64,000 nt of DNA. It comes from Hydrangea macrophylla (Eukaryota; Streptophyta; Magnoliopsida; Cornales; Hydrangeaceae). The stretch lies in contig CM066998.1 in the NCBI GenBank assembly GCA_033977485.1, positions 27,839,501-27,903,500 on the forward strand. Direction: 5' to 3'. Below the pieces are notes generated by a model. The model made no database searches. It was not told the origin of the DNA and was given only the letters and a program-made list of their open reading frames with translations. Below, one piece after another: positions 30,888 to 41,682 of this stretch (positions within the stretch are counted from its first letter, which is position 1; each line of letters begins with the position of its first letter). The position numbers were made by a program, and so were the translations under genes.

Positions 30888-32397
30888 TTATTTTTTTCCT
30901 GCCTCAAATGCCATCTCTTTTGCAGCACCATTATTATTCATGGGCTTGTTCAAGGCATTGCATACTATTGGCCATTTGCAAACTAACTCGGCCATGTCAA
31001 TTTTCATTTCGAGGTCACAATCTACTAGATGGACCTCATAATTGGGATCCTTACCCTTGGATGAATTTTTCATCTCCTATTCATCCAGAAGGATTCGCTC
31101 ATAGCGAGTGGCCCTCGTGGCCAGCTCGAACAGATCACGGAAGTCAGTTCCTTCAAACCTCTTGCCCAACTCGAATGACACCCCTCCCATGGCCATCTTA
31201 ACATATTCCTCCTCGGGCAAGACGGTCTTACACTTATACTTAGCTTTTCTAAAATGGGCTATGTAAGTGTCCACTATCTCCCCTACTAGTTAGAACATCC
31301 TAGATAGGTCTGCCAATGACGTCTCGGGCTCAATCCTATAGAACTGGCCATAAAATAATTCTTCCATCCCTTGCCAATCTTGCATAGACTTGGCGGGGAG
31401 GTTAACATACCACTGGAAAGCTATCCCTGTGAGAGAGTTTGGGAACAGCTTTAATTTCGACAAGTCACTATTACCCGCATCGCTGCATTGCACTATGAAA
31501 TGGCCTATATGCTCTACAGAGGACTGCTCAATTTCTCTAGAGAACAAAGTAAAGTTTGGTACCTTGTATCCCTGAGGAAAAATGACCTGGTCAATTTCAG
31601 GAGGATACAACCGTCTATACATCGGCCTCTCCATTCTTCTCATAAGTGGGCCATACTCTTCGTGTATGGCCGCCACTATTTGCTCCTTGTTGATGGCCTA
31701 TGGAATAATGGACTACGCCACCATAGGGGTGCAATTGGAGGTGGTGTTTGGTGTTGGTTGTTATTTGCCTGATGAGGCCAAAAAACATCATTAGCTCTTT
31801 GGCCCCCAACAGCATGGGCAGGGGGAATGGTATTATCGGTTACTTCTGTGTTTTGGCCCAAAGGTTGAATAAACACTGGTAGCGTCGATCTGCTAGGATT
31901 GGTTACCCCCATACTACATTATCCTCCTGCTAGTGGATCAAGCTATTTATTCTGCTCGTTGTTCTCTCAGAGGTTTGGACAAATGTAAGCAGGCTCTTTT
32001 TTTCTAACTGCCCAACCAGAGGTGCCGATTTGCTCCTGGGGGTTTTAGGAGTCAATCTATTTATTAACGCTGAGATGGCTTTTGATAGGCTTGAGATTTC
32101 TGAGGTCTGGCCGTCTATCTTAGCATGCATTACCCTAGTAGACGTAATCAGGTCAATCTGACTACGATGTAGTTCGGCCATTTGGCCGGCTAACCCCTTA
32201 AAGTTATCCATCGATCCTAATAAGGGACTGTAATCCTGCATCATAGGTTCAACATTTAACCACATGACTTCCGACCGTGCTTCTAGCATTATGACACTGT
32301 CTTGTGGAGAGCGGCTAGTGCTCTCTTCAGCGATTGGGTCAACGGTCGGGTCGTCCTGTCCCTTTTTCCCATTCTTGTGATCTTTCTTTGGAGGCAT
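30888..32397 (-). pseudogene. gag: Gag of the older gypsy element
   Basis: ATG at 32397, 13 bases after the PBS, begins MPPKKDHKNGKKGQDDP; this frame stops at 31930. The Gag core is in one frame from 31676 to 30888 with nonsense codons near 31290 and 31077. It has LYPPEIDQVIFPQGYKVPNF, LKLFPNSLTGIAFQWYVNLP, MEELFYGQFYRIEPETSLAD and FRKAKYKCKTVLPEEEYV, a typical plant Retrotrans_gag layout. 31912-31676 is a shifted Pro/Asn-rich linker. The frame is cut by the Athila-1 junction before any zinc knuckle. It is related to the Tat/gypsy Gag type but clearly differs from the Gag at 28022-29584. Confidence 0.75.
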
Positions 32398-32410
32398 ATC
32401 TTAGCACTAT

Positions 32411-32430
32411 GGGTCCCACTCGGCATGCCA
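32411..32430 (-). promoter_or_regulatory. Primer-binding site of the older gypsy element
   Basis: The minus strand reads TGGCATGCCGAGTGGGACCC, 3 bases after the inferred LTR end and just before the gag ATG. TGGCA-GCC-AGTGGGAC is a common form in plant gypsy elements. The tRNA is not assigned. Confidence 0.65.
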
Positions 32431-32433
32431 AAA

Positions 32434-33575
32434 TGTTTGCTTATAATTTTGCACGGGCGTGCCAGAACAAAAAGTGGTTCGCTAGTGCAAACTAATTTCC
32501 TATATTGCTTGTGTGAGTGATACACAAGGCTTGAGAATCTAACTTCTAACAATACGATTGTGAAAGGTGAGTAGGAAAGTACCCTCACCTAAGGTCCTAT
32601 GGCAGTACTGAAGCGCACACGCCAATTAGTGCAAGAGTTTACTAGATAAACAATCACAAACAAGTAATAAAATATAAAGATATTTTATTAAGCGTGTTTG
32701 GAAAAAATAACCACAAAAGAACTAGAGAACAAGATCAGAACAGGCTCTGACTGTTCAAAAGAACTAAAACAAATGAGAAACAATAAGGACATACCTAATT
32801 GCTATGGATGCAGAATAGCAAGAACGCAGGGATTGAATGCTTTGAACACTATATGAATGCTGTTGAAAAATGCTTTTGAATGCTGTTTTCGAGAATGACG
32901 CGGAGTCCTCTACATGGTTGGCCTATCTTTGAATTTATAGCGGCCTTAAATAGTCCTGATATGGCAAGGACTCCTTGACTTACGCTCCAAGAAAGATATG
33001 ATCCTTCCCAACCTATAACTCCTTCCTTATCCTCATCCTGATTGAACCAATCCCAATATTCTCAGGATAATCTTCCAATTTCCAACTGTACGTGACCAGA
33101 GCTCTTCCTAAACGAACTCTACTTCCTTAATTTCAGGGTAATGTCATCATGGCAAGTTGAAACAGAACCGCCTAACCAACTCATCGGGCTGACTTGGCTA
33201 TACCCTATCAGAAGAATTAGACTGTCCCTTTACCAACTTTCACGTTTTTTGACGCATATAAGCCTGATGACGGCTATACACATACTTTCCACCAATCGGG
33301 CTGATACCTTCCCCCAGCCAGGCCTTCCTCTCATGGATTCCCGATGATGGTGATTCAAGCTAATTCAACCAATTCGGGCTTTAACACTTACCCTTGCTCA
33401 CTCACTTCAAGTATGGTGCCCGATTGTCAAGCATCTAACCCATATCACCTATCGGGCTCCATACTACTTTAGGCTATACTTTATCCTTGATTCATGCACC
33501 GCCTTAAGGCCGATGACTATCCACGACCTTGGGCCAGCCCGATTCCACTTCATTTGGGCCAAAAATCTTTTGACA
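32434..33575 (-). repeat. 5' LTR of the older gypsy element (right bound tentative)
   Basis: In element direction it would start TGTCAAAAGATTTTTGG and end AAGCAAACA next to the PBS. A minus-strand TATA-like CTATAAATTC lies near 32932. Without a second LTR the outer end at 33575 rests on the TG...CA rule alone. Confidence 0.5.
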
Positions 33576-34179
33576 GTTTTTGGGTGCAAGTAGATTTGTG
33601 AATGAATGAAATAGTTAGGGAGATTAATGAGCCTTGACTCGGATTGCAATGCCGAGAATTTGGGGAAGGCGATGGACTATTCCTTTATAGCCTTACAGGT
33701 TGCAGAGCTATGGCAATTGTATATACATAGAGAGAGAGAGAGTGTGTGTGTGTGTGTGTGTGTGGGATAACAATTCGGCAGTTCGGTTACAGGTTGCAGA
33801 GCTAAATCATATGTGTATAGGTGTGTGTGTAGCTATGGTTCTTTACTCGATATGAGAAATTTTGGTATCTGTACAGCCTTTATGAATTCTTAAAATGGGT
33901 GACAATAAGGGATGAGATAGTGTGTCTACCTCAGTGTGTGTGGGAGAGAGAGATTGATATTTGTTAGTAAGAAAGGCATTAATGACCACCGAGCTACTGT
34001 TCCATTTAGAGAAAGAGAGAGAAAGAAGCAAGCCTTTAATGCAAGGATAAGTGAATAGTTGGAGAAGAGAAGATAATTAATGGAGTGAGTGAATGGAAGG
34101 CAAAGGTCAACAAGGGTAAAAAGGACTAAGTAAATTCAACAAATCCCAAATTTGACTGAAATAAGTCATGTACAAAATA

Positions 34180-34219
<40 letters not shown>

Positions 34220-34320
34220 CGAAATTTGGCTAAAATAAATCATATACAGATTAGAGAGAGAGAGAGAGAAATTCAACAAATCCAAAATTTAACTAAAATA
34301 AATCATATACAGTATAAAGA

Positions 34321-34360
<40 letters not shown>

Positions 34361-34363
34361 TGG
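33576..34363. other. Gene-free AT-rich spacer with microsatellites and a GA minisatellite
   Basis: No gene. It contains (GA)n and (TG)n near 33729-33764, two copies of TTACAGGTTGCAGAGCTA near 33695 and 33788, and at 34133-34360 three units of about 70 bp (AATCC..AAATTT..CTAAAATAAATCATATACA) separated by expanding GA runs. Open frames here come from the GA runs. The spacer seems continuous with 43747-44888 across the Athila-2 insertion. Confidence 0.65.
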
Positions 34364-34368
34364 GGTTG

Positions 34369-35857
34369 TAATCTTGTCAGAATCAAGATAAAAAGTATGC
34401 TTTACTTTTAAAGATTTATAGTGTGGAAGTAAAGGTCGAACTCACAGAGATTGAATTACTAAAGCACTTTAATTTTAAAACCTAAATTTTGTTAATTAAG
34501 AAATTAGAGTTTTGATTTTGATTTTAATTAAACTAATAACAATGAAAATAAATCTAAACTATGAAAGCAATTAAAAGTTCCTTTAAACGATATTTAAAGT
34601 GAACTTAGGATTGCAAATCCACCACTAGCTTCATAATAAGGGTATCTATGCATTCAATTAGCTTATTACATTGGATGATAATGGGGAATTGTAGCTACAA
34701 GCTCAATTCCTCCGTCAAGAAGATAACTGCAATTCAAGCACCAACATAATTCATCTTCGGTTAGCACGGATTGTTTCACACTAAACTAGGGTTGCGGCAT
34801 AATCTGTCTTTCCTAGGCATGAACTATTCGGCTACTTGATATCACAATTCAATTAAGCACCATTATATGTACATAATCCATACAAGCACAGCAAATATAG
34901 ATCATTGAGCACATCACATCCAAAAGAAATCTAAGACAAGAATAGGTTTTGAAAGCAATGATTTAATCACTAGAAGTACGATTTTATTATTTAAAATTCT
35001 TGAAACATGTAATCATCATCCATACATAATCAATCTAAAAGAAAAACATAAATAACTCCCTATTACTTGGCTAGGATTTCATTGAAACCCTATATCTAGG
35101 TTTAGTTGGCCATAGAAGCGAAGAATGGCAAGAGGTTGATGAAGGAGGCCATGGGAATCCTTGGTCTTCTTCTTCTTCTTCTTCTCCTTGCTTTTTCCTC
35201 TTCAATGGCTGAAAGTTTTTGTTGTATATGGATGTGTATAATGTCGTGTAATGATGTGTAACCTTAAATTTGATTTAGAATAGGATTTATATAGATTTTG
35301 GAAGGATTTAGGAAGCTTTCCTCAGCCTAATCACACTAAAACTGCTGTTTTTACGTTTTTGGACGCATTCAGCCAATTCGGATCGCACAGGGCTCTTCAG
35401 GACCTCGAAATACGTGTTTTTGACTTTTTCAACGGGTTGCTCCAGCAGCCTGCCCATTTTACAGCTTTTTTCAGATTTTTTTCAGCTTTGCGCACCGATT
35501 GTAGAATTGCGATAACTTTTGACTCGGACCTCGTATTGACTCACCGTTTGGGCCACGGGTTCGTAACTCGAAGATCTACATTTTATATCTCCGAAGAAAT
35601 TTTTCAAATTTGAAGTATTCCTTGTCAAAAATGCAATTTATCGAGGCTACTACTGCATTTAGCTTTCACAGAAATCAACTTTGTAGCCCAGAATGACTTC
35701 TAAAGCCACTAATCATTGGATTTTTGTGCATTTTGATGTTAAAGCTCCAAAACCTACAAAATATAGAATGCTTATTAAAAAACACTTAATAACTAAATGA
35801 AATGGGCTAACAAAGCGTAATTTTAGAACTATAAATGGCAACTATTCATCACCGACA
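34369..35857 (-). repeat. 3' LTR of Athila-2
   Basis: 1489 bp. The left terminus reads TAATCTTGTCAG instead of the TGATCTTGTCAG of its partner. The right end, CACCGACA, borders the PPT. A TATATAGATTTTGG block near 35289 (minus-strand TATATAA type) marks the promoter zone. Confidence 0.85.
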
Positions 35858-37568
35858 CCCCAAACCTACTCTTTGCTAGTCCTCGAGCAAAGAAAAACAT
35901 AAAAGTAAATATAACTACTAATAAAAACCTAATCCATTGTCGTATGGATCGCGATTGCAGTTAGCATGTGTAACAAGCCTTTTAAACCTCTAGGTGTCCC
36001 TAGTCGGACGAGTGAAGTCTCGTGAGGGTTCTCATCAACAAGTCACCCACAACCATATTTATTTTATTATAATTTTGAAAAGTTTTATCAAAAAGGAAAA
36101 CAACATTCAATACTCCTTATTATAAAATAGTGATTTGAAATAGAATAACGAACAAAAGAATAAACATAATGAAACATCTACTTCGTCATGAAAAACAATT
36201 CCAAGCACATGCATCATATAAATTCATACAGTTTCTCATAAAATTGCACGTGTGTGATGTGGTAGTCAAATGAACACGCGCATGCCATGAACTTGGAATA
36301 TAACTCGAATAACCATCCAACTATGCTTCGACTACGAATCTTATAGTGTTAATTACACTCTCAAATGAAACACTCAGAAACAAGTGTAATCTCTCTAATA
36401 TATAGGAGCAAAGGAAATATATTTTCAAAACGAGAAATGCTCACATATGACTCGAAAAAGACGCATGACACGAAAGAACAGTAGTCTCATGGATAGGATG
36501 CCAATAGTCAAGAAAAATTAATCGTTACCATGTTTTAATCCTCCTCCCATCATTTACATATGCAAACCATGTTTTTTTTAGGATCAAATAGGACTTTTCA
36601 AAGGTTATAATGTGGCTCAGGTAATGAAAAAGAATAGAACAGATTCATTAAGTAGTCTTCAAAATGGCATTGTAAGGCTTGTTCGATTTCTTTCATCATC
36701 TCTTCTACCAGCTTTCATTTTTTTCATTCTCTTCTATTCATATTTTTTTAATTTCTTTCCTCTTCTTTTCTTTCTTTTCTTCTTTTTTTTTCCGACCTTA
36801 TTCTTTTCCTTTCGTTTCTTCTTTTGAAACGAATATTCATTAAATACCAAGGTAACTACCCCAAACATCATCCTATTTTCTTCTTCTTCTTAATCAACAC
36901 ATCGCCTTATTAATACTAAAAGTTGATCAATCTTTCAATGGTGAACTCCAAGTTGGCCAAGTTGGAGAAAAAAAAAGAATCATGGCGATTAAAGAAAGAG
37001 AGGCACTTTAAAGGCTCAAAGGGGCGAACTAAGGAACTTTTATCATTTTTTGGTTGGTGGTAAACAAAGAGGGCCTACCATCATTTCTTATGATCATATG
37101 GTTCTTCAACGCTTACGATGGAAGATTATTTAGCATGGTAGCAAATATTTTAACTTAACTATCAACCAAAACAAGAATAATGAGAGTAAACAACGAGTTA
37201 ATGCGCTATTTCAATGAAATTCGACAAACACAAATGTATTTATAACCCTCTAAAAAGAAAAGATAGGCTCAAAATCTCACTGGGTCTAGTCTCCACCTTG
37301 TGTTATCTAGAAATCCGAATCATATTATAGTTCACATCAAACATGCATTCAAGCGACTACGTATAGTGCATAGCTTTGTGTGCAAATCTATGATATAAAA
37401 CTACGATTCGAATGATACATAACCTCGAATGTCGCATTATGACTTAAGCAAATGTTTAACCATATCTTTCCTTATTTACCATTCTATAACAATCCAAGTT
37501 ACAGAACAAGAAGTATCCACTCGAGATTGCAAAGATGTTCGGTAACATCGTTTATTTAAGCACAAAAA

Positions 37569-37817
37569 TCAAAATTTTTGAAAAATTGGTGCATAGTAAT
37601 GTGCATGTGAGTGCATACTCCCAAACCTAAACCTTTCATTGTCTCCAATAAAACAATAAAATGAAAGAAAGGAGAGTACGTAAGGAAGGAACGATATTAC
37701 CTCGATCTCAGCAATCATAAACAGGTGAACGTATAAGAATATGGAATGAAAGTTCAAACATGCTCCAAGGGGAAACACTGATTCACCTATCAATACTTGA
37801 CAGAAGAAAATAAACAA
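37569..37817 (-). CDS. Conserved short ORF in Athila 3' region (copy in Athila-2)
   Basis: 82 codons, with a hydrophobic stretch (IAEIEVISFLPYVLSFLSFY) and the C-terminal block FIGDNERFRFGSMHSHAHYY. The same place in Athila-3 (51521-51727) encodes a similar peptide with the same block. The element-sense strand and position agree. It could be a fragment of an env-like protein with a membrane segment, or shared nucleotide sequence without coding role; the DNA GACAATGAAAGGTTTAGGTT is PPT-like and conserved in Athila. No known domain is recognised. Confidence 0.3.
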   Translation of the reverse strand: MFIFFCQVLIGESVFPLGACLNFHSIFLYVHLFMIAEIEVISFLPYVLSFLSFYCFIGDNERFRFGSMHSHAHYYAPIFQKF

Positions 37818-38109
37818 ATAAAATAATAACGATAGCTAAAAGACATTTACATATGAAATACAGTATTTATTTTTTAATTCTATATATATTTTTTTTATTT
37901 TTTTTAATAATAATAAACTCAAATAAACTCTCTAAACTAAAACTAAAATAAAAAACTCAATGAAAATAAAAAGAATAAGCATAAGCAGAACCAAGAAAAC
38001 AATGAACGACTCGATCTAAAAGGGCCTAATAGAACAAACAGAAAGGAAAATAGCTAACCAGGTTTGGGAGAAAGAAGGTAAAAGAACAGAGAGAAAAATC
38101 ACAAAAATC

Positions 38110-38345
38110 CACCCTCGCGCGAGCGAACTTCGCGCGAGCGAGGCCCTCCGCGAGGAAAAGCTGAGGCTACTTTTAGTTTCATGTCAAAAAATATCTAAGG
38201 CAATGGTTCGCGTGAGCGGGCCGCTCGGGCGAACCCCTTGTGCGCGATTCATGGCGCGATCAAAAGCTGAGAGCAAAAATAAAAACTTTGAAAAATTTCT
38301 TCTAAGGGAAAACCTCGAGCGAGCGAGTCGCGCGCGCGACTGGTC
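38110..38345. repeat. CpG-rich GCGCGAGCGA clusters in Athila-2
   Basis: In AT-rich surroundings, three islands (about 38114-38157, 38209-38258 and 38309-38341) repeat TCGCGCGAGCGA-like words and their complements. Matching islands occur in Athila-3 at 51011-51227 and, in weaker form, in Athila LTRs near 43307-43342 and 53778-53818. Confidence 0.6.
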
Positions 38346-38559
38346 TTTTTCCTCTTTTTTCAGTTGTTTTATGTGAATTACTTCAAAATAATTTTACTCC
38401 GACCCCCAAACCTGTTCAGAGAACTCAAAAACTGACCAAAATGACCCAAAAACATAAAAAAAATAATAGAAACGGACGAAATAAAGCTTGGGTTGCCTCC
38501 CAAGAAGCGATGTCGTTTACGTCTTCAACTAGACCGTTCTAGCTCAAGACTTATGGAGG

Positions 38560-39270
38560 TCATATTTCGGACTTTGTACTCGTGGAGGTATTAGGTAGAT
38601 TCCGGTGGAAAGCAGAAAGAATGTCGTTATGAGGCAATTCACTCGACGGTTCTACCTGATTATGCTCAAATCGATTTCTCACCTTCTGAGTAAATCCAGC
38701 ATTAGGGTCCAGATTATTTGAACTCATCCGCTCATTACTCACCATACTATTCTCGTTACTTACATATATTTCTGTAGTAGGTTCAATAATTCATCTTACC
38801 TCACTATCCACCTCACATAAGTAATCATCCTCTTTGCTAGGTTGATCAATAGTGTTAAAAACGCTCAATTTTAGATTCATGTTCCCAAACGACACCTTCA
38901 TCACCCCCATTTGACAGTTAACATGAGCATTGGCCGTGGCTAAGAACAGACGACCAAGAATGACAGGAGTGTGTCTCCTAGCATCTATTACAGGTTCAGT
39001 ATCAAGGACCATGAAATCGACAGGATAATAACATTTATCAACTTTTACCAAGACGTCCTCGACGATTCCTCTAGGGATTTTAACAGAACGATCCGCTAAT
39101 TATATGGTAGCGGTCGTGGGTTTAAGTTCACCTAGACCTAGTTATTTGTAGACATGGTAAGGTAAGAGATTAACATTAGCTCCTAAATCAAGGAGAGCCC
39201 GATGGATAACAGCATCACCTATGATGCATAAAATCGTTGGTGTACCAGGATCCTTATACTTTGGAGGAGC
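38560..39270 (-). pseudogene. Athila-2 protease
   Basis: Follows gag in the same direction. IIGDAVIHRALLDLGANVNLLPYHVYK (about 39230-39142, shown in part as ALLDLGANVNLL) carries the DLGA form of the retroviral aspartic protease motif usual in Athila. A stop follows at 39142, and TAA at 39100-39102 breaks the next block (TATI-stop-LADRS). The C-terminal protease half (VLDTEPVIDARRHTPVILGR, SFGNMNLKLSVFN) is in 39051-38791 and a tail in 38745-38560. No RT follows. The TAA is at the same codon in Athila-3. Confidence 0.8.
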
Positions 39271-41186
39271 ATGTTGAAAAATTGAACTTATTTTTTCCGT
39301 GAGGAAAACCTTTTTTGGAACATGACTGCGTAACTTTTGCTTTTGAGTGCATAGGTTGTTAAGACATTTAGTGTAAGAAGGAATTTGCTTTATAGCATCG
39401 AGGAATGGAATATTGATTTTTACTTGTTTAAAAACCTCGAGTATATCTTCGACTTTTGACTTTTTCTTTGGAAATTGTGACGGTTCCTCAATGTTTGGTG
39501 GAAAAGGCATTTTTGGTACATAGTTAGTTGGGGTTGGTTCCTTTTTGTTCCTAATTTTACTCATGTCCTCACCCATCTCTTTATTCAAATTAATGTTCCC
39601 CTCCTTCTCACTCTTATTTGGCCTTTCAACAATCTCCTCTTCATGAATAGTCATCCTAGTTGAGACTACATTTACTTTCTCACTCAAACCCCCACTCTTG
39701 TATTGTCCCTTAGGATTTTGAATAGTTTGACTAGGCAACTTACCCTTGTTTCTACGACTCATTGTATTAGCTATTTGTCCCATTTGGGACTCAAGCTTTG
39801 CAATGGATTGTGTGTGAGAGTACACTATTTGTGCTTGTACTTACACTTGTGTTCTGACATTCTTAAGGGACGCCAACACCTTCTCCTCAAAAGCGTTAAA
39901 CCTTGGAGGGTTAGGGTTAGGAGGGCGGTGTTGGTATTGATTTTGTTGAAATATGGGTCAATAAGTATTAGGAAAATTAGTCGTCCTAGGATTATAACAT
40001 TTTGCGGGAATTGTTGAATAGAGTTTATGTGTTGCTTCACGAATTCCAAAAATTAAGATGCGGATGGGCATGCGAAAATATTATGAGAAGGTTCTAAACA
40101 TAATGCACATACTTCAGAAGGAGGTAGATTGGTCGTATGGCCCATCCTCATGAGTTGGTAAGGTTTTCTAGACAATTATTGTATTTCGATTGCCTGACCT
40201 GACTTAAAACGCTCCTCTCGCTTAAGTTTAGGTGGAAGACACCCCTCAGGACGTACCGACATGGCTTGGTGCATCGAATTTTTGCTTAACGTTTCAAAAA
40301 AATTTCATGCCTTGTCGGTGCTTTTGTGTAGGAAGGTACCCGCACAAATGGCATTGACAGTATTACGAAGTGAGGGAACAAGTCCCTCATAGAAGACCTG
40401 TACCAATTGCCACTTGGGAACTTGATGATGTGGGCAAGAGCGTAATAATTCCTTAAATTATTTCCCAAGTGTCGTAAAGCATTTCCCCATCTTGCATCAC
40501 AAAATTCGTTATGGATTTTCTTATCTGATTAGTTCTTGTGATAGGGAAAAACTTTTTGTAAAAAAGCAGTGTGTAAAGCTTCCCAAGTCTTAATAGTATT
40601 TGGCTCAAGAGATTGGAGCCAATACTTTGCTTTATCCTTTAAAGAGAATGGAAAGAGTCGCAATTTAAATCATCATCAGGTAGGTGTTGGATTTTTAATG
40701 TGGAGCATATATCTTGGAAATCCCCTAAATGCTTATAAGGATCTTCTTTAATACGACCATGGAATGAAGGGACTAGTGCAATGGTAGATGACTTTATCTC
40801 AAAGTGAGATGTCATCACCTCCGGTAATTCGATACTTGTCTGTGGTGTATAGGCCGTAGGAATGAAATAATCTTAAAGGCCGATGTTAGGATTACCGGAG
40901 GAGGTGGTGGAGGTGGAGGTATATTAGGATTATTTCCATTATTTCCGTTGTTTCCAATGTCGGCCATTGGAATAGGTTGTATGTTAATGACACGTGGTTT
41001 CTTTAGTCTTTTAAGGGTACTTCATATTTCAGACTCAAATAAAGACGACGGTTCAGGTGTTGAATCGTCGTCTAGCATCAACCGAGCTCTAAAAGCTGGA
41101 GTTGAGGACCTAAGGACTCTAAGGGTATGTTCAAGTTCAATATTAAGCAGATATAATTTTGGTTTACTCGAACGGGTACCAAACAT
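39271..41186 (-). pseudogene. gag: Athila-2 gag
   Basis: ATG at 41186 starts MFGTRSSKPKLYLLNIELEH and reaches a stop after about 65 codons, then continues in broken pieces: the SSTIALVPSFHGRIKEDPY core near 40800, the EQFKELLRSC-type region near 40450 and the zinc knuckle CALCLEPSHNIFAC near 40110-40070 (CX2CX4HX4C intact). The last part, with MGQIANTMSRRNKGKLPSQT and PFPPNIEEPSQFPKKK, lies in a frame from 39825. Gag makes the particle shell. This copy has several stops and frame changes and cannot be expressed whole. Confidence 0.8.
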
Positions 41187-41659
41187 ACATTAAAGAAAAA
41201 CGACACTATGATAACGACTGACTCAACAAAAATGAAAAGCAATCACGCAAATAATCAAGCACGCATGCACACAGTACTACTATGATGCATGTAATTATCC
41301 TTTATGCAGTGATTCGCGTCAAAGCCTAGGGCCTCAGGTTTCCTAGCTAATGCAGTGCTCACTCCACACCTAACCTAATGCAAGTAATTGCGTCTCAGCA
41401 CCCTGACTTACAGTGGTTTGATGCGGAATTTTTATAAGAAGTGATTTATTTTTAAAAAAAAATAATTTCGCGTAAGCTCCTTTGATGTGCAAAGCTTTTC
41501 CACTCCAAAACGCTAGAATTTCACTACTAGAGAAACTACAAAATAAAAGGAAAAGTTAGTGACTCAAGATAAAAATGGAAAATAAGAAAAAGAAAATCCA
41601 ATCTAATATTTACAGATTAACTAAACTAAGATTCTAAAACTAATGGTAGGAATTTGCAA

Positions 41660-41677
41660 TCCCCGGCAACGGCACCA
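41660..41677 (-). promoter_or_regulatory. Primer-binding site of Athila-2, tRNA-Asp type
   Basis: The minus strand reads TGGTGCCGTTGCCGGGGA, one base off the perfect tRNA-Asp complement, 5 bases inside the 5' LTR. Confidence 0.85.
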
Positions 41678-41682
41678 AAAAT

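Larger units (their letters stand above)
30877..33575 (-). mobile_element. Older Ty3/gypsy element, 5' half only
   Basis: Minus-strand remnant with 5' LTR (32434-33575), PBS (32411-32430) and gag (32397-30888). Gag is cut at 30876/30877 by Athila-1, so this is the oldest retroelement at the left of the window. Pol and the 3' LTR are not visible. Confidence 0.75.
35858..38559 (-). other. Athila-2 3' region, no pol, no clear env
   Basis: In element direction this follows protease: the GCTTCTTGGGAGGCAACCCA phrase (about 38490-38511), CpG-rich clusters (38110-38345), a conserved short ORF (37817-37569), a long AT-rich stretch and the PPT (GTAGGTTTGGGG, minus strand) beside the LTR. Some Athila elements carry an env-like gene at this place. 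No long frame is open here. Confidence 0.6.

Noticed and set aside
34226..34411. ORF with Arg/Glu runs
   Set aside because: Product of the GA microsatellite running into the Athila LTR.
36612..36827. Phe-rich plus-strand ORF in Athila-2
   Set aside because: T-rich tract read antisense to the element; no similar frame in Athila-3.
41660..41677. tRNA-Asp gene
   Set aside because: Only the 3'-end complement is present; it is a primer-binding site. The same holds at 30756 and 45464.
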